From Bacillota bacterium (GTDB lineage: Bacteria > Bacillota > Clostridia > Peptostreptococcales > Anaerovoracaceae), in contig JAFRKJ010000061.1 in the NCBI GenBank assembly GCA_017431785.1, positions 1 through 45,872 of the forward strand: DNA of 45,872 nucleotides, written 5' to 3'. Under the pieces are notes generated by a model that saw nothing but the letters and a program-made list of their open reading frames with translations, made no database searches and was not told where the DNA came from. The translations under genes were made by a program, and so were the position numbers. Positions 23,984 through 32,638 of the stretch are shown one piece after another; position 1 is the stretch's first letter; every line of letters begins with the position of its first letter.

Positions 23984-24658
23984 ATGAAACCAGAAATTAA
24001 AGAACTGCACAAATTAACAGAAGAAGAGCTTACCAAGTCCTACGATATGATGATCCGCTCTTTCCGGAATTATCCGAAACTCATCGGGACCTTCCCGGAT
24101 TGGGATGACCGTCAGGCTGCCATTGAAATGGTGCTGCGTTACTATTGCCCATTTGATTTCAAATATGGGAGTGCTTATAGTCTTGATGAAACAGTCAGCG
24201 AAGTGCTGATGATCATGTATTCAGAGGAAGTGGATTATTCTGACGAGCGCCTCGCGGCAGCTGGATGTGACAATGAGGAATTCAGAAATGCTGCTTCCCG
24301 GTTGAGTGAGGAGAACGTGAAACGCTGGTGGGATTTCTTTGATGAATTGGACAGAACAGAAGCGGAACTGGAAACGATACCTGAGAGGTATCTGTATGCG
24401 GATTTTCTCTGTGTCAGTGACGAAGTTCAGGGACAGGGCAGAGGCTCGAGAATCATCCAGGCCGCATGCCGCTATGCGGATGAGATTGGTCTGCCGCTGA
24501 TGCTCTTCACCAACGGTGAGGAAGATATTCATTTTTACCAGAAGAACGGGTTCAAAAACATCGGCGTCACCAAATCCGAGGAGTTCGGGCTTGAGAACAC
24601 CTATGTGATGTATGAACCGGAGCACGGAACGCAGGGAGCATCCGATGAATCGCGATGA
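23984..24658 (+). CDS. GNAT-family N-acetyltransferase
   Basis: A 224-residue protein with the GNAT acetyl-CoA-binding core near residues 143-160 (DFLCVSDEVQGQGRGSRIIQ) and the late FYQKNGF motif. The N-terminal 120 residues are divergent. Substrate unknown. The start ATG 23984 lacks a Shine-Dalgarno sequence and lies seven bases from an extended -10. Overlaps the next gene by 14 bases. Confidence 0.85.
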   Translation: MKPEIKELHKLTEEELTKSYDMMIRSFRNYPKLIGTFPDWDDRQAAIEMVLRYYCPFDFKYGSAYSLDETVSEVLMIMYSEEVDYSDERLAAAGCDNEEFRNAASRLSEENVKRWWDFFDELDRTEAELETIPERYLYADFLCVSDEVQGQGRGSRIIQAACRYADEIGLPLMLFTNGEEDIHFYQKNGFKNIGVTKSEEFGLENTYVMYEPEHGTQGASDESR

Positions 24659-25448
24659 ACTGCTTCTCGCACGCCTGGAAGATAAGATCCAGCAGGCGTC
24701 TGACAATTACATGCTGACGGCAGGCGATTTCCTTGATATGCATCAGCGGAAGATCGCATCTGACTACTGCAAAAGCAGAAAGCTCCCGGTGAAATACTTG
24801 TTCTACGGCGGATATCAAGATGCAGAACGCTGTATGCCGGTGTTTTTGCCGGACTATATTGAGATGCCGGGTGCATCAGAGAGCTGGCAGGTGCCGGAAG
24901 AAGTGGCTGACCTCGTGAGAATCGTCAGGGTGACCGCACCGCGGGGCGGACGCATCCTGACTCACAGAGACTATCTGGGCTCACTTCTGGCCCTTGGGCT
25001 GGATCGGGAAGTAACAGGTGATATCCTCGTTCGCAAGCAGGGTGAGAAGACCGGCGGCGGTGCTGATATCATCGTTGAAACAGGCGTTGCACAGTTCATC
25101 GAGATGAATTATGATAAGGCAGGACGCACGAATCTGAACGTAGAGATTCTGCCGATCGACAAGCTTGAGACCGGCGTGCAGAATATCGTGCAGAAGCACG
25201 ATACAGTGGCTTCTCTGCGGCTGGACAACATCGTCTCATCTGCCTTTGCATTATCCAGAGCAAAGGCGGCAGAAGCCATTCGGCGGGGCATCGTTTCGGT
25301 CAACAGCATGGAAGCGCTCAAAGTGGATCAGGAGATCACGGAAGGAGACCGGATCGTCCTGCGGGGCAAGGGCAAAGTTGTCCTTGCAGAAACAGGCGGA
25401 AGAAGCCGCAAGGATAGAATTATCGTAACGTTCCATATTTATAAATAA
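24645..25448 (+). CDS. S4-domain RNA-binding protein, YlmH-like
   Basis: A 267-residue protein with a C-terminal S4 domain (SLRLDNIVSSAFALSRAKAA, VSVNSMEALK, EGDRIVLRGKGK). The middle part (LTHRDYLGSLLALGLDREVTGDI) is typical of YlmH, a ribosome-associated protein in Firmicutes. GGGAG precedes ATG 24645. Confidence 0.9.
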   Translation: MNRDELLLARLEDKIQQASDNYMLTAGDFLDMHQRKIASDYCKSRKLPVKYLFYGGYQDAERCMPVFLPDYIEMPGASESWQVPEEVADLVRIVRVTAPRGGRILTHRDYLGSLLALGLDREVTGDILVRKQGEKTGGGADIIVETGVAQFIEMNYDKAGRTNLNVEILPIDKLETGVQNIVQKHDTVASLRLDNIVSSAFALSRAKAAEAIRRGIVSVNSMEALKVDQEITEGDRIVLRGKGKVVLAETGGRSRKDRIIVTFHIYK

Positions 25449-25483
25449 ACTGCGTGTGTGGCGCAGAGAGTGAGGGTGATGAG

Positions 25484-26362
25484 ATGAAAATCCCGGAGAT
25501 ATATAAGAAAAAGAGGGAAGAAGGAAAACCTGTTTTTTCGCTGGAGGTCTTTCCGCCGAAGCGCAAAAGCAACAGGGATTCAATTTATGAAGCCGTTGAG
25601 ATCCTTAAGGTGACAGAGCCGGATTTCATCAGCGTGACTTACGGAGCCGGTGGAAGCGTCGCAGATTTTTCGACTTGCGAAATCGCGTCGAATATCAAAA
25701 AAGAGTATAAGATAGAGACGTTAGCGCATCTGACCTGCATCAATTCAAGTCAGGAAGATGTCAAGACTATGATCCAGATGCTCAGGGATGCGAAGATCGA
25801 AAACATCATGGCGCTGCGCGGCGATATTGTTCCTGGCGAAGACATCAAGCGAGAGTTCGCCCACGCCAATGAACTGGCCATTGAGATACAGAGAAAATCC
25901 AGAGGCGAGCTGGAAATCATGGGAGCATGCTATCCGGAGGGGCACTATGAGGCCAACTCTTTGGAAGAGGACATCCAGAATCTGAAGTACAAGATCGGCG
26001 CAGGCGTCAGAGTGCTGATCTCACAGTTGTTCTTTGATAACTACAAGTTCTGTAGTTTCCTGGAACGGGTCAGAGAAGATGGCATCCATGTTCCGATTTC
26101 CGCTGGTATCATGCCGATCGTCAAGGCAAAGCAGATCGAGAAGACAGTACAGCTTTCCGGTGCAAGTCTGCCTCATGATTTCACTGAGATGATCGCTCGT
26201 TACCAGCATGAGCCGAAAGCCTTGTACGAAGCGGGAATTGAGTACGCGGTAGGGCAGTGCCGTGATCTGATTGCGCGCGGTGTAGACGGCGTCCATATCT
26301 ATACCATGAACGATCCGAAGGTGGCAGTCAGAGTACACGAAGGAATCAAGGATTTATTGTAA
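25484..26362 (+). CDS. metF: Methylenetetrahydrofolate reductase
   Basis: The 292-residue flavoprotein reduces 5,10-methylene-THF to 5-methyl-THF, the methyl donor used by the methionine synthase encoded 3 kb downstream. Signatures: SLEVFPPKR, SVTYGAGGS, HLTCINSS, IMALRGD and the VLISQLFFDN strand. ATG 25484 has GAGGGTG upstream; the frame from 25454 lacks one. Confidence 0.94.
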   Translation: MKIPEIYKKKREEGKPVFSLEVFPPKRKSNRDSIYEAVEILKVTEPDFISVTYGAGGSVADFSTCEIASNIKKEYKIETLAHLTCINSSQEDVKTMIQMLRDAKIENIMALRGDIVPGEDIKREFAHANELAIEIQRKSRGELEIMGACYPEGHYEANSLEEDIQNLKYKIGAGVRVLISQLFFDNYKFCSFLERVREDGIHVPISAGIMPIVKAKQIEKTVQLSGASLPHDFTEMIARYQHEPKALYEAGIEYAVGQCRDLIARGVDGVHIYTMNDPKVAVRVHEGIKDLL

Positions 26363-26398
26363 GATAACAAAGATCCAGCAACTATAAAGGAAAACAAA

Positions 26399-26881
26399 AT
26401 GCGTATCTTTGTCGTGAGCGATACTCACGGTGACCTGAAAAAAGCAATAGAACTATACGACAGGGCCCTGAAAGGAGGGCCCGTTGATTTCATCATTCAC
26501 TGCGGCGATTTTTACAGTGATGGGGTAAGGCTGTCTCAAATCTGTGGGCAGAGAGTTTTTGCTGTGCACGGCAACTGCGACGGCGGTTGGGGTGAGGAAT
26601 TCAAAATTGCTCAGACACCGGCGGGGAATATCCTTGTCATCCACGGGCATAACGAGGACGTCGGATTCTCACTGGAGAGCGCGGAATATCTGGCTCGCCG
26701 TGAGAAATGCGCAGCAGTCTGCTTCGGTCATACCCACAGGACCGTCGTAAAAGAACGTAACGGTATTCTGTTCGTAAACCCGGGAAGCACACGGCGGCCG
26801 CGCGAGATGAACAGCAAAGGATCCGCGGCGGTAATCACGGCAGATGAAGAAGGATTCGCAGCGGCGATTTTGTATTTGTAA
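26399..26881 (+). CDS. YfcE/MJ0936-type metallophosphoesterase
   Basis: A 160-residue calcineurin-like phosphodiesterase. Metal ligands are seen in VVSDTHGD, HCGDF, VHGNCD, VIHGHNED and CFGHTHR. Members hydrolyse simple phosphodiesters; physiological substrate unknown. AAGG precedes the ATG. Confidence 0.92.
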   Translation: MRIFVVSDTHGDLKKAIELYDRALKGGPVDFIIHCGDFYSDGVRLSQICGQRVFAVHGNCDGGWGEEFKIAQTPAGNILVIHGHNEDVGFSLESAEYLARREKCAAVCFGHTHRTVVKERNGILFVNPGSTRRPREMNSKGSAAVITADEEGFAAAILYL

Positions 26882-26894
26882 GAGGTAGAACGGT

Positions 26895-27827
26895 ATGTTT
26901 TTGTCCATATTCGGATTAGCAGGTGGAATCGGGATGCCGATGCAGACCAGTATCAATGCGCAACTTGGCAAACGTGTTGGCTCACCGTTCACTGCAGCCA
27001 TGATCAATTTTATGGTCGGGCTGGCAGCTCTGCTGATTGTGACATTTCTCGTGGAACATAGTCTGAGACTTCCGTTTGGAAGCATTGCGGCAGCGCCTCC
27101 ATGGGTGCTCTTAGGCGGCGTGTTCGCTGTGGTTTTCGTAACAGGGAACATTCTGCTGATGCCGCGCATCGGCAGCGTTCAGACGGCAATCCTGCCAGCC
27201 ATGGGACAGATCATCATGGGATCTTTGATCGATACTTTCGGATGGTTCAACTCTGCGCAGAAGGACATGACTGCTGCCCGCATTATCGGGGTCATACTGG
27301 TGTTCTGCGGCGTGCTGATCGTGATTATCGCGAAATCCGGAGGAATCAGGAAAATCGGGATCACGCAGGCAGACCAGATTAGACACGTATGGCTTTGGAG
27401 ACTCTTCGGCGTGATCGTCGGTATGTGCATGGCTTCACAGACGGCAGTCAACAGTCATTTGGGAATTGTGGTTGAATCGAGATTTTATGCTGCTGTTGTC
27501 AACTTTACGATTGGCCTGAGCCTGCTTATTATATTGCACTTCCTGCTTTTGAAAACCAAGAAAAAGGGTGTCAAAGAAGGCAGAACACCAATTTGGATTT
27601 TGACAGGCGGACTGTTCGGCGTTCTGTTTGTCGTCGGTAACATCATCACTGCGCAGACAGTAGGGACAGGCATGGCTGTCGTCATACTGCTGACAGGGCT
27701 CATGATTGGCGGCCTGATTGTGGATCAGTTCGGGTTGTTCAGAAGCAAGCAGCGGCAGGTCGGGCTCAGGGAAATCGCAGGTGTTGCTGTAATGGTGGTA
27801 GGTGCAGTGTTGTTCCATATTGTATAA
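26895..27827 (+). CDS. YdcZ-type (DUF606) DMT transporter, duplicated
   Basis: A 310-residue membrane protein made of two homologous halves, each starting with the same pattern (QTSINAQLGKRVGSPF near residue 17 and QTAVNSHLGIVVESRF near 182). Single-domain DUF606 proteins are about 140-150 residues, so this is a fused duplication with about ten helices. Substrate unknown. Confidence 0.88.
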   Translation: MFLSIFGLAGGIGMPMQTSINAQLGKRVGSPFTAAMINFMVGLAALLIVTFLVEHSLRLPFGSIAAAPPWVLLGGVFAVVFVTGNILLMPRIGSVQTAILPAMGQIIMGSLIDTFGWFNSAQKDMTAARIIGVILVFCGVLIVIIAKSGGIRKIGITQADQIRHVWLWRLFGVIVGMCMASQTAVNSHLGIVVESRFYAAVVNFTIGLSLLIILHFLLLKTKKKGVKEGRTPIWILTGGLFGVLFVVGNIITAQTVGTGMAVVILLTGLMIGGLIVDQFGLFRSKQRQVGLREIAGVAVMVVGAVLFHIV

Positions 27828-27854
27828 GGATAGTAATGCACGATGATAAACTTT

Positions 27855-27886
27855 AAAGATGCGCTGTCACAGCGCGTCTTTTTTTG
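27855..27886 (+). terminator. Terminator after the YdcZ-type gene
   Basis: AAGATGCGCTG and CAGCGCGTCTT pair around a three-base loop, followed by seven T. The 97 bases after it up to the next gene hold AT-rich possible promoter DNA. Confidence 0.92.
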
Positions 27887-27983
27887 TGTTTTCAGCAAAT
27901 TAAAGCGCACGTTGACCCCTACATGTAGTATAATATATCCGTATATTTATGCGTGAAACAGGGAGTACTCAGGAGGTACTGTT

Positions 27984-29597
27984 ATGAACGATAATGGGAA
28001 GATTTATTTCGCGAAAAAAGGCCCCGAAGAAAGACCTGATGAGAAGATATATCTGAATCCATCAATGGCCAACCGGCATGGATTCATTGGCGGTGCAACA
28101 GGTACCGGTAAGTCAGTCACACTGAAAGTTCTGGCAGAGTCTTTCTCAGATATGGGAGTTCCGACATTCTTCTCAGATGTCAAGGGAGATATGGCCGGAA
28201 TCGCTGTACCTGGTGAGGACAGCGAAGGGATGCAGAAGCGCCTTGACCGATTTGATATCAGGGATCAGTTCCAGTACAGAGGATTCCCGGTAACCATATA
28301 CGATATCTACGGCGAAAAGGGCATTCCGCTCAGAACCACGGTCAGCGAGATGGGACCGCAGCTCATGGCGCAGATTCTGGATCTGAACGATACGCAGTCA
28401 GACTTGTTAGCCGTTTCCTATAAGATTGCAGACGATCAGCAGATGCTGCTGATAGACACGAAGGATCTGAAGTCCATACTCACGTACATTTCAGAGAATG
28501 CGGCAGAGTTTGAAATGGAGTACGGCCATATCACAAAGACATCTATGGCGACGATTATCCGCTCCATCGTAGCGCTGGAAGCAGAAGGGGCAGACAGATT
28601 CTTCGGAGAACCGGCCATCAACATCACTGACTTCTTCACTCTCGGCCCTGATGGCAGAGGTATGGTCAACATTTTGGATGCGGAGACCCTGATCAGCAAG
28701 CCGAAACTTTACTCGGCATTCATGCTGTATCTGCTCAGTGAGCTCTTTGAGATTCTGCCTGAAGTAGGCGATCTGGAAAAACCGAAGATGGTCTTCTTCT
28801 TTGATGAAGCGCACTTGCTGTTCAACAATGCATCGAAAGCGCTTCTGGAGAAGATCCAGCAGGTTGTCAAGCTCATTCGTTCCAAGGGCATCGGACTCTT
28901 CTTCATCACGCAGAGCCCTGGCGACATCCCGAGTGCAGTCATGGCACAGCTGGGGAATAAGATCGAACATGGTCTGCACGCGTATACACCAGCAGAGCAG
29001 AAGGTCGTGAAGGCAGCGGCAGATTCCTTCCGGGAAAACCCTGATTTCGATACGGAAGATGTGCTGAAGAATCTGGGCACAGGAGAGGCTGTCGTATCCA
29101 CACTGGATGAGAACGGTGCGCCTTCTGTGGCAGAATACGCCTACATTCTTCCGCCTGAGAGCTCCATGGGAGCCATCTCAGATGAAACCAGAGACAGACT
29201 GGTTAAGGAATCGCTGCTGTATACCAAGTACGGAACCATGGTGGATCCTGATTCCGCTTATGAAATTCTGGCGAGGATGAAGGCGCAGGTTACGGAAGCG
29301 CAGGAGCAGGCAGCAGCACTGGCGGCGCAGCAGAAACAGGAAGAAAAAGAAGCAAAGGAACAGGCGAAAGCCGAAGAGAAGGCACAGAAGGAAGCTGAGA
29401 GAGAAGCTGCGAAGAAAGAAAAGGAAGTAAACAAAATCAAGACCAACGTGGCTAAGACAACAGGCAGCTCTGTCGGCAGAGAAGTTGGTAAGATCGTTGG
29501 GGAAGCAGTCCTCGGCAAAAAAGGCAGAACGATCTTCGGCAATATTGGTTCAACCATAGGAAGAAATATTATGGGAACACTCACGAAGAATAAGTAA
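27984..29597 (+). CDS. HerA/DUF853-type ATPase
   Basis: A 537-residue cytoplasmic P-loop ATPase. Walker A is GGATGTGKSVTLKVLAESF near residue 34 and Walker B is PKMVFFFDEAHLLF; the sensor region reads GIGLFFITQSPGDIP. The C-terminal 100 residues form a charged Ala/Glu/Lys coiled coil, then a Gly-rich end. This is the DUF853 group (E. coli YjgR), relatives of HerA DNA-translocating ATPases; its function is unclear. The ribosome site AGGAGG lies in the loop of a short hairpin (AGTAC/GTACT, 27964-27980). Confidence 0.9.
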   Translation: MNDNGKIYFAKKGPEERPDEKIYLNPSMANRHGFIGGATGTGKSVTLKVLAESFSDMGVPTFFSDVKGDMAGIAVPGEDSEGMQKRLDRFDIRDQFQYRGFPVTIYDIYGEKGIPLRTTVSEMGPQLMAQILDLNDTQSDLLAVSYKIADDQQMLLIDTKDLKSILTYISENAAEFEMEYGHITKTSMATIIRSIVALEAEGADRFFGEPAINITDFFTLGPDGRGMVNILDAETLISKPKLYSAFMLYLLSELFEILPEVGDLEKPKMVFFFDEAHLLFNNASKALLEKIQQVVKLIRSKGIGLFFITQSPGDIPSAVMAQLGNKIEHGLHAYTPAEQKVVKAAADSFRENPDFDTEDVLKNLGTGEAVVSTLDENGAPSVAEYAYILPPESSMGAISDETRDRLVKESLLYTKYGTMVDPDSAYEILARMKAQVTEAQEQAAALAAQQKQEEKEAKEQAKAEEKAQKEAEREAAKKEKEVNKIKTNVAKTTGSSVGREVGKIVGEAVLGKKGRTIFGNIGSTIGRNIMGTLTKNK

Positions 29598-29626
29598 CGC
29601 AATCAAGTGAGTGGGGAAGAGATCAC

Positions 29627-32203
29627 ATGAACAGAAAAGGACACAGAACAATCATACTGGACGGCGGCATGGGAACCATGCTCCAGGCCAGAGGAATGAA
29701 AGCGGGAGAAGACTCAACGGCCTTCGCGTACCGTAATCCCGATATCTTGGAGGATGTTGCAAGGCAGTATATTGAGGCAGGGTCACAGGTCGTCTACACA
29801 CCGACTTTCAATCTGACCAGAGACAAGGTGGCAGGCCTGGGAGAAACGGTAGAGTCCCTGTGCCTGAAGCTGACTGCACCGGCACGTAAGCTCCGCGAGG
29901 AGTATGCAGCCAAAGGCAGGAACATCCTGATGGTCTTCGATATGGGACCGCAGGGAGAACTTGTGGAACCTCTTGGAAGGCTGACCTTCGAGGACGCCTA
30001 TGACTTCTATACGTTGCAGGCGAAGGCTGCCGTGGCATGTGGTGCAGATGCTGTCACTATTGAGACGATGACAGACATCTACGATACAAAGGCAGCCGTG
30101 TTGGCTGTTAAAGAGAATACGGATCTTCCGCTCATGGTCACGATGACCTTTGAACAGAACGGGCGGACATTCCTGGGAACAGGTCTTGAGAACATGGCCA
30201 TGATTCTGGGAGGTCTTGGGGCAGATGCCATCGGCATCAACTGCTCCCTTGGACCGGCGCAGATACTGCCGCTTATCAAGGATTTGATGTCATATACAGA
30301 CCTTCCAGTCATCGCAAAACCGAACGCAGGACTGCCGGATCCGGCAACAGGGGAATACGATATCGATGCAGCTGAGTTCATCGAAATTATGAAGCAGTAT
30401 GTGGACGCAGGCGTTGCCATGGTGGGCGGATGCTGCGGTACAACGCCGGATTACATAAGGGGCGTCGCGCAGTACGTTGCGGAAGTGTCCGATAAGCAGA
30501 CCGATATCGAAGAAGGAATCGGTCTTTATACAGGAGAGCATCTCCGTCGTCCGAGAGGTCCGCTCAGCGAGGCAATCGCGGAAGCGCATAAACCGCAGGA
30601 GTTCTCTCTGAAGAGCTTGTTCGGTCTGGAGAAACCGCAGAAACCGCTGAAGGTCTGCAGCGCCAGCAAGGTGGTCACTGTCGATCACGTTACGGTTATC
30701 GGTGAACGGCTGAATCCGACAGGTAAAAAGAAACTGAAGAACGCCCTCATAGACAGGGATTTCGATTATGTCATCGATCAGGCTATGAAACAGATCGACG
30801 CCGGAGCAGAAATCCTGGATGTGAACGTAGGCGTTCCGGGAATCGATGAAGCGGCGCTCATGCCGGAATTGATCAAAAAGCTTCAGGCAGTGACAAACCT
30901 GCCTTTGCAGATAGACTCATCCGATGCGGATGCCATTGAAGCGGCTCTCCGCGTCTACAACGGCAAACCAATCGTAAACTCCGTAAACGGTGATGAAGAG
31001 GTCATGGACCGCATTCTTCCAATCGTAAAGAAATACGGAGCGGCGGTCATTGGTCTGACCTTGGACAGCAGAGGAATTCCGGCAACGTGCGAAGAGCGTT
31101 TTGAAATCGCCCAGCGCATTCTGGCTAAGGCCCAGGAATACGGTATTCCGCGTGAAGATGTGATTATCGACTGTCTTACGTTAACGGCGTCTGCTCAGCA
31201 GAAGGAAGTCGATGAGACACTGAAGGCCGTCCGCATGGTCAAGGAACAGCTGGGGCTGGCGACGGCTCTGGGCGTGTCCAACGTCAGCTTTGGTTTGCCT
31301 TTGCGTCCTGTCGTCAATAGGACATTTATGACAATGGCGCTGGAGAATGGATTGGATCTTCCAATCATCAATCCAAATGATGAAGATATGATGGCATCCA
31401 TCTACGCTTTCAACGTCCTTAAGAACAGGGATGAAGGTGCAGCAGCCTACATTGAAAGATATAAGGATGCAGCTGCAAAAACCACATCAACCACGCGTGG
31501 GGCAGTGGAATCCTCCGGTGCAAAAGCTGCAGCATCCGGTTCCGGAAGAACGGGAGAGGAAGCTGTGGCTTACGCCATCGAAAACGGTTTGGAAGGAGAT
31601 GCTGCAAAAGCAATCGAAAAACTTCTGAAGACAAAGGATCCATTGGACATCGTCAATCAGGATCTGATACCGGCTCTCGACAGAGTCGGCAAAGGATTCG
31701 AGAAAGGAAAAGTGTTCCTTCCGTCCATGCTTCAGGCAGCTCAGGCAGCCCAGGTAGGATTTGACGTAATCAAGAAGCGTATGGAAGAGTCCGGTGTCAG
31801 AGGTGAAAATGCAGGTGATGTGGTGATTGCTACCGTAAAGGGCGACATCCACGATATCGGCAAGAACATCGTCAAGGTCATCATGGAGAACTATGGATTC
31901 AATATGATCGATCTGGGACGCGATGTGCCTGTTGAAGATGTAGTTGAGAAAGTGCGCTCCGAGGGAATCAGACTGGTGGGGCTCTCGGCGCTCATGACGA
32001 CGACACTGGCAAGCATGGAGGAGACCATCAAAGCGATCAAAGAAGAAGACCCTACTGTGAAAGTCATGGTGGGCGGCGCAGTCCTGACAGAAGACTACGC
32101 ATATAAAATGGGAGCGGATTTCTACTGCAGCGATGCGATGAAATCCGTGGAAGCAGCACAGAAGGTTTTCGAGGAACTGGTGCTGGGAATGGAGGAAAGA
32201 TAG
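29627..32203 (+). CDS. metH: Cobalamin-dependent methionine synthase without reactivation domain
   Basis: The 858-residue enzyme transfers methyl from methyl-THF via cobalamin to homocysteine. Order: homocysteine domain (1-300; LDGGMGTMLQ, INCSLGP, GGCCGTTP with zinc Cys pair), pterin domain (about 350-610; VIGERLNPTGKKK), an Ala/Ser/Thr-rich linker (about 610-645), then the cap and B12-binding domain (DIHDIGKNI with the cobalt-ligating His). The C-terminal AdoMet reactivation domain of E. coli MetH is absent, as in many anaerobes. Confidence 0.95.
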   Translation: MNRKGHRTIILDGGMGTMLQARGMKAGEDSTAFAYRNPDILEDVARQYIEAGSQVVYTPTFNLTRDKVAGLGETVESLCLKLTAPARKLREEYAAKGRNILMVFDMGPQGELVEPLGRLTFEDAYDFYTLQAKAAVACGADAVTIETMTDIYDTKAAVLAVKENTDLPLMVTMTFEQNGRTFLGTGLENMAMILGGLGADAIGINCSLGPAQILPLIKDLMSYTDLPVIAKPNAGLPDPATGEYDIDAAEFIEIMKQYVDAGVAMVGGCCGTTPDYIRGVAQYVAEVSDKQTDIEEGIGLYTGEHLRRPRGPLSEAIAEAHKPQEFSLKSLFGLEKPQKPLKVCSASKVVTVDHVTVIGERLNPTGKKKLKNALIDRDFDYVIDQAMKQIDAGAEILDVNVGVPGIDEAALMPELIKKLQAVTNLPLQIDSSDADAIEAALRVYNGKPIVNSVNGDEEVMDRILPIVKKYGAAVIGLTLDSRGIPATCEERFEIAQRILAKAQEYGIPREDVIIDCLTLTASAQQKEVDETLKAVRMVKEQLGLATALGVSNVSFGLPLRPVVNRTFMTMALENGLDLPIINPNDEDMMASIYAFNVLKNRDEGAAAYIERYKDAAAKTTSTTRGAVESSGAKAAASGSGRTGEEAVAYAIENGLEGDAAKAIEKLLKTKDPLDIVNQDLIPALDRVGKGFEKGKVFLPSMLQAAQAAQVGFDVIKKRMEESGVRGENAGDVVIATVKGDIHDIGKNIVKVIMENYGFNMIDLGRDVPVEDVVEKVRSEGIRLVGLSALMTTTLASMEETIKAIKEEDPTVKVMVGGAVLTEDYAYKMGADFYCSDAMKSVEAAQKVFEELVLGMEER

Positions 32204-32596
32204 ATGTTCAACGGAAGATATGGAATGGATGAGCTGGGCAGATTCATGCTCATCGTATCAGCAGCGCTTATGGTGCTGAACATATTCGTAGGGATCAGAG
32301 CACTTTGGGTGGCGGCTGTCATTCTGCTGATTCTTGTGTACAGCAGAGCGTTTTCCAGATTCTATGATAAAAGAAGAGCGGAGAACATGAAGTATCTGGA
32401 GATGAAGAGCAAGTTTACGTCGGGAAAGACAGGCGGCGCTGGCGGTTTCAGCAAACCCGGAAGCAAGCCGAAGAACGACGGCAAGCGTGTTCTCATCTGC
32501 CCATACTGCAAAGAGAAACTGAGAGTGCCTGTCGGCGCAGGAAAGATCAAGATCAATTGTCCTCACTGCCACAATCAGTTTGAAGAGACAGTATAA
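32204..32596 (+). CDS. Small membrane protein with C-terminal zinc ribbon
   Basis: A 130-residue protein with two close hydrophobic helices (about 13-30 and 32-46) and a C-terminal zinc ribbon (CPYCKEKLRVPVGAGKIKI then CPHC). The linker is Gly/Lys-rich. It begins directly after the metH stop codon, so is translationally linked. Function unknown. Confidence 0.85.
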   Translation: MFNGRYGMDELGRFMLIVSAALMVLNIFVGIRALWVAAVILLILVYSRAFSRFYDKRRAENMKYLEMKSKFTSGKTGGAGGFSKPGSKPKNDGKRVLICPYCKEKLRVPVGAGKIKINCPHCHNQFEETV

Positions 32597-32610
32597 CAGC
32601 AGTTCAGAAA

Positions 32611-32625
32611 CAGTTACGTAAACTG
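32611..32625. promoter_or_regulatory. Palindrome before glnA
   Basis: CAGTT-ACGTA-AACTG is a 15-base inverted repeat located just before the glnA ribosome site AAAGGAG. It could be an operator or small hairpin; it does not match the GlnR consensus. Confidence 0.35.
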
Positions 32626-32638
32626 AAAGGAGAATAGA

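Noticed and set aside
27912-27934. TTGACC/TATAAT promoter before the HerA-like gene
   Set aside because: The spacer is only 11 bases. A promoter is likely in this AT-rich gap but I cannot fix it.
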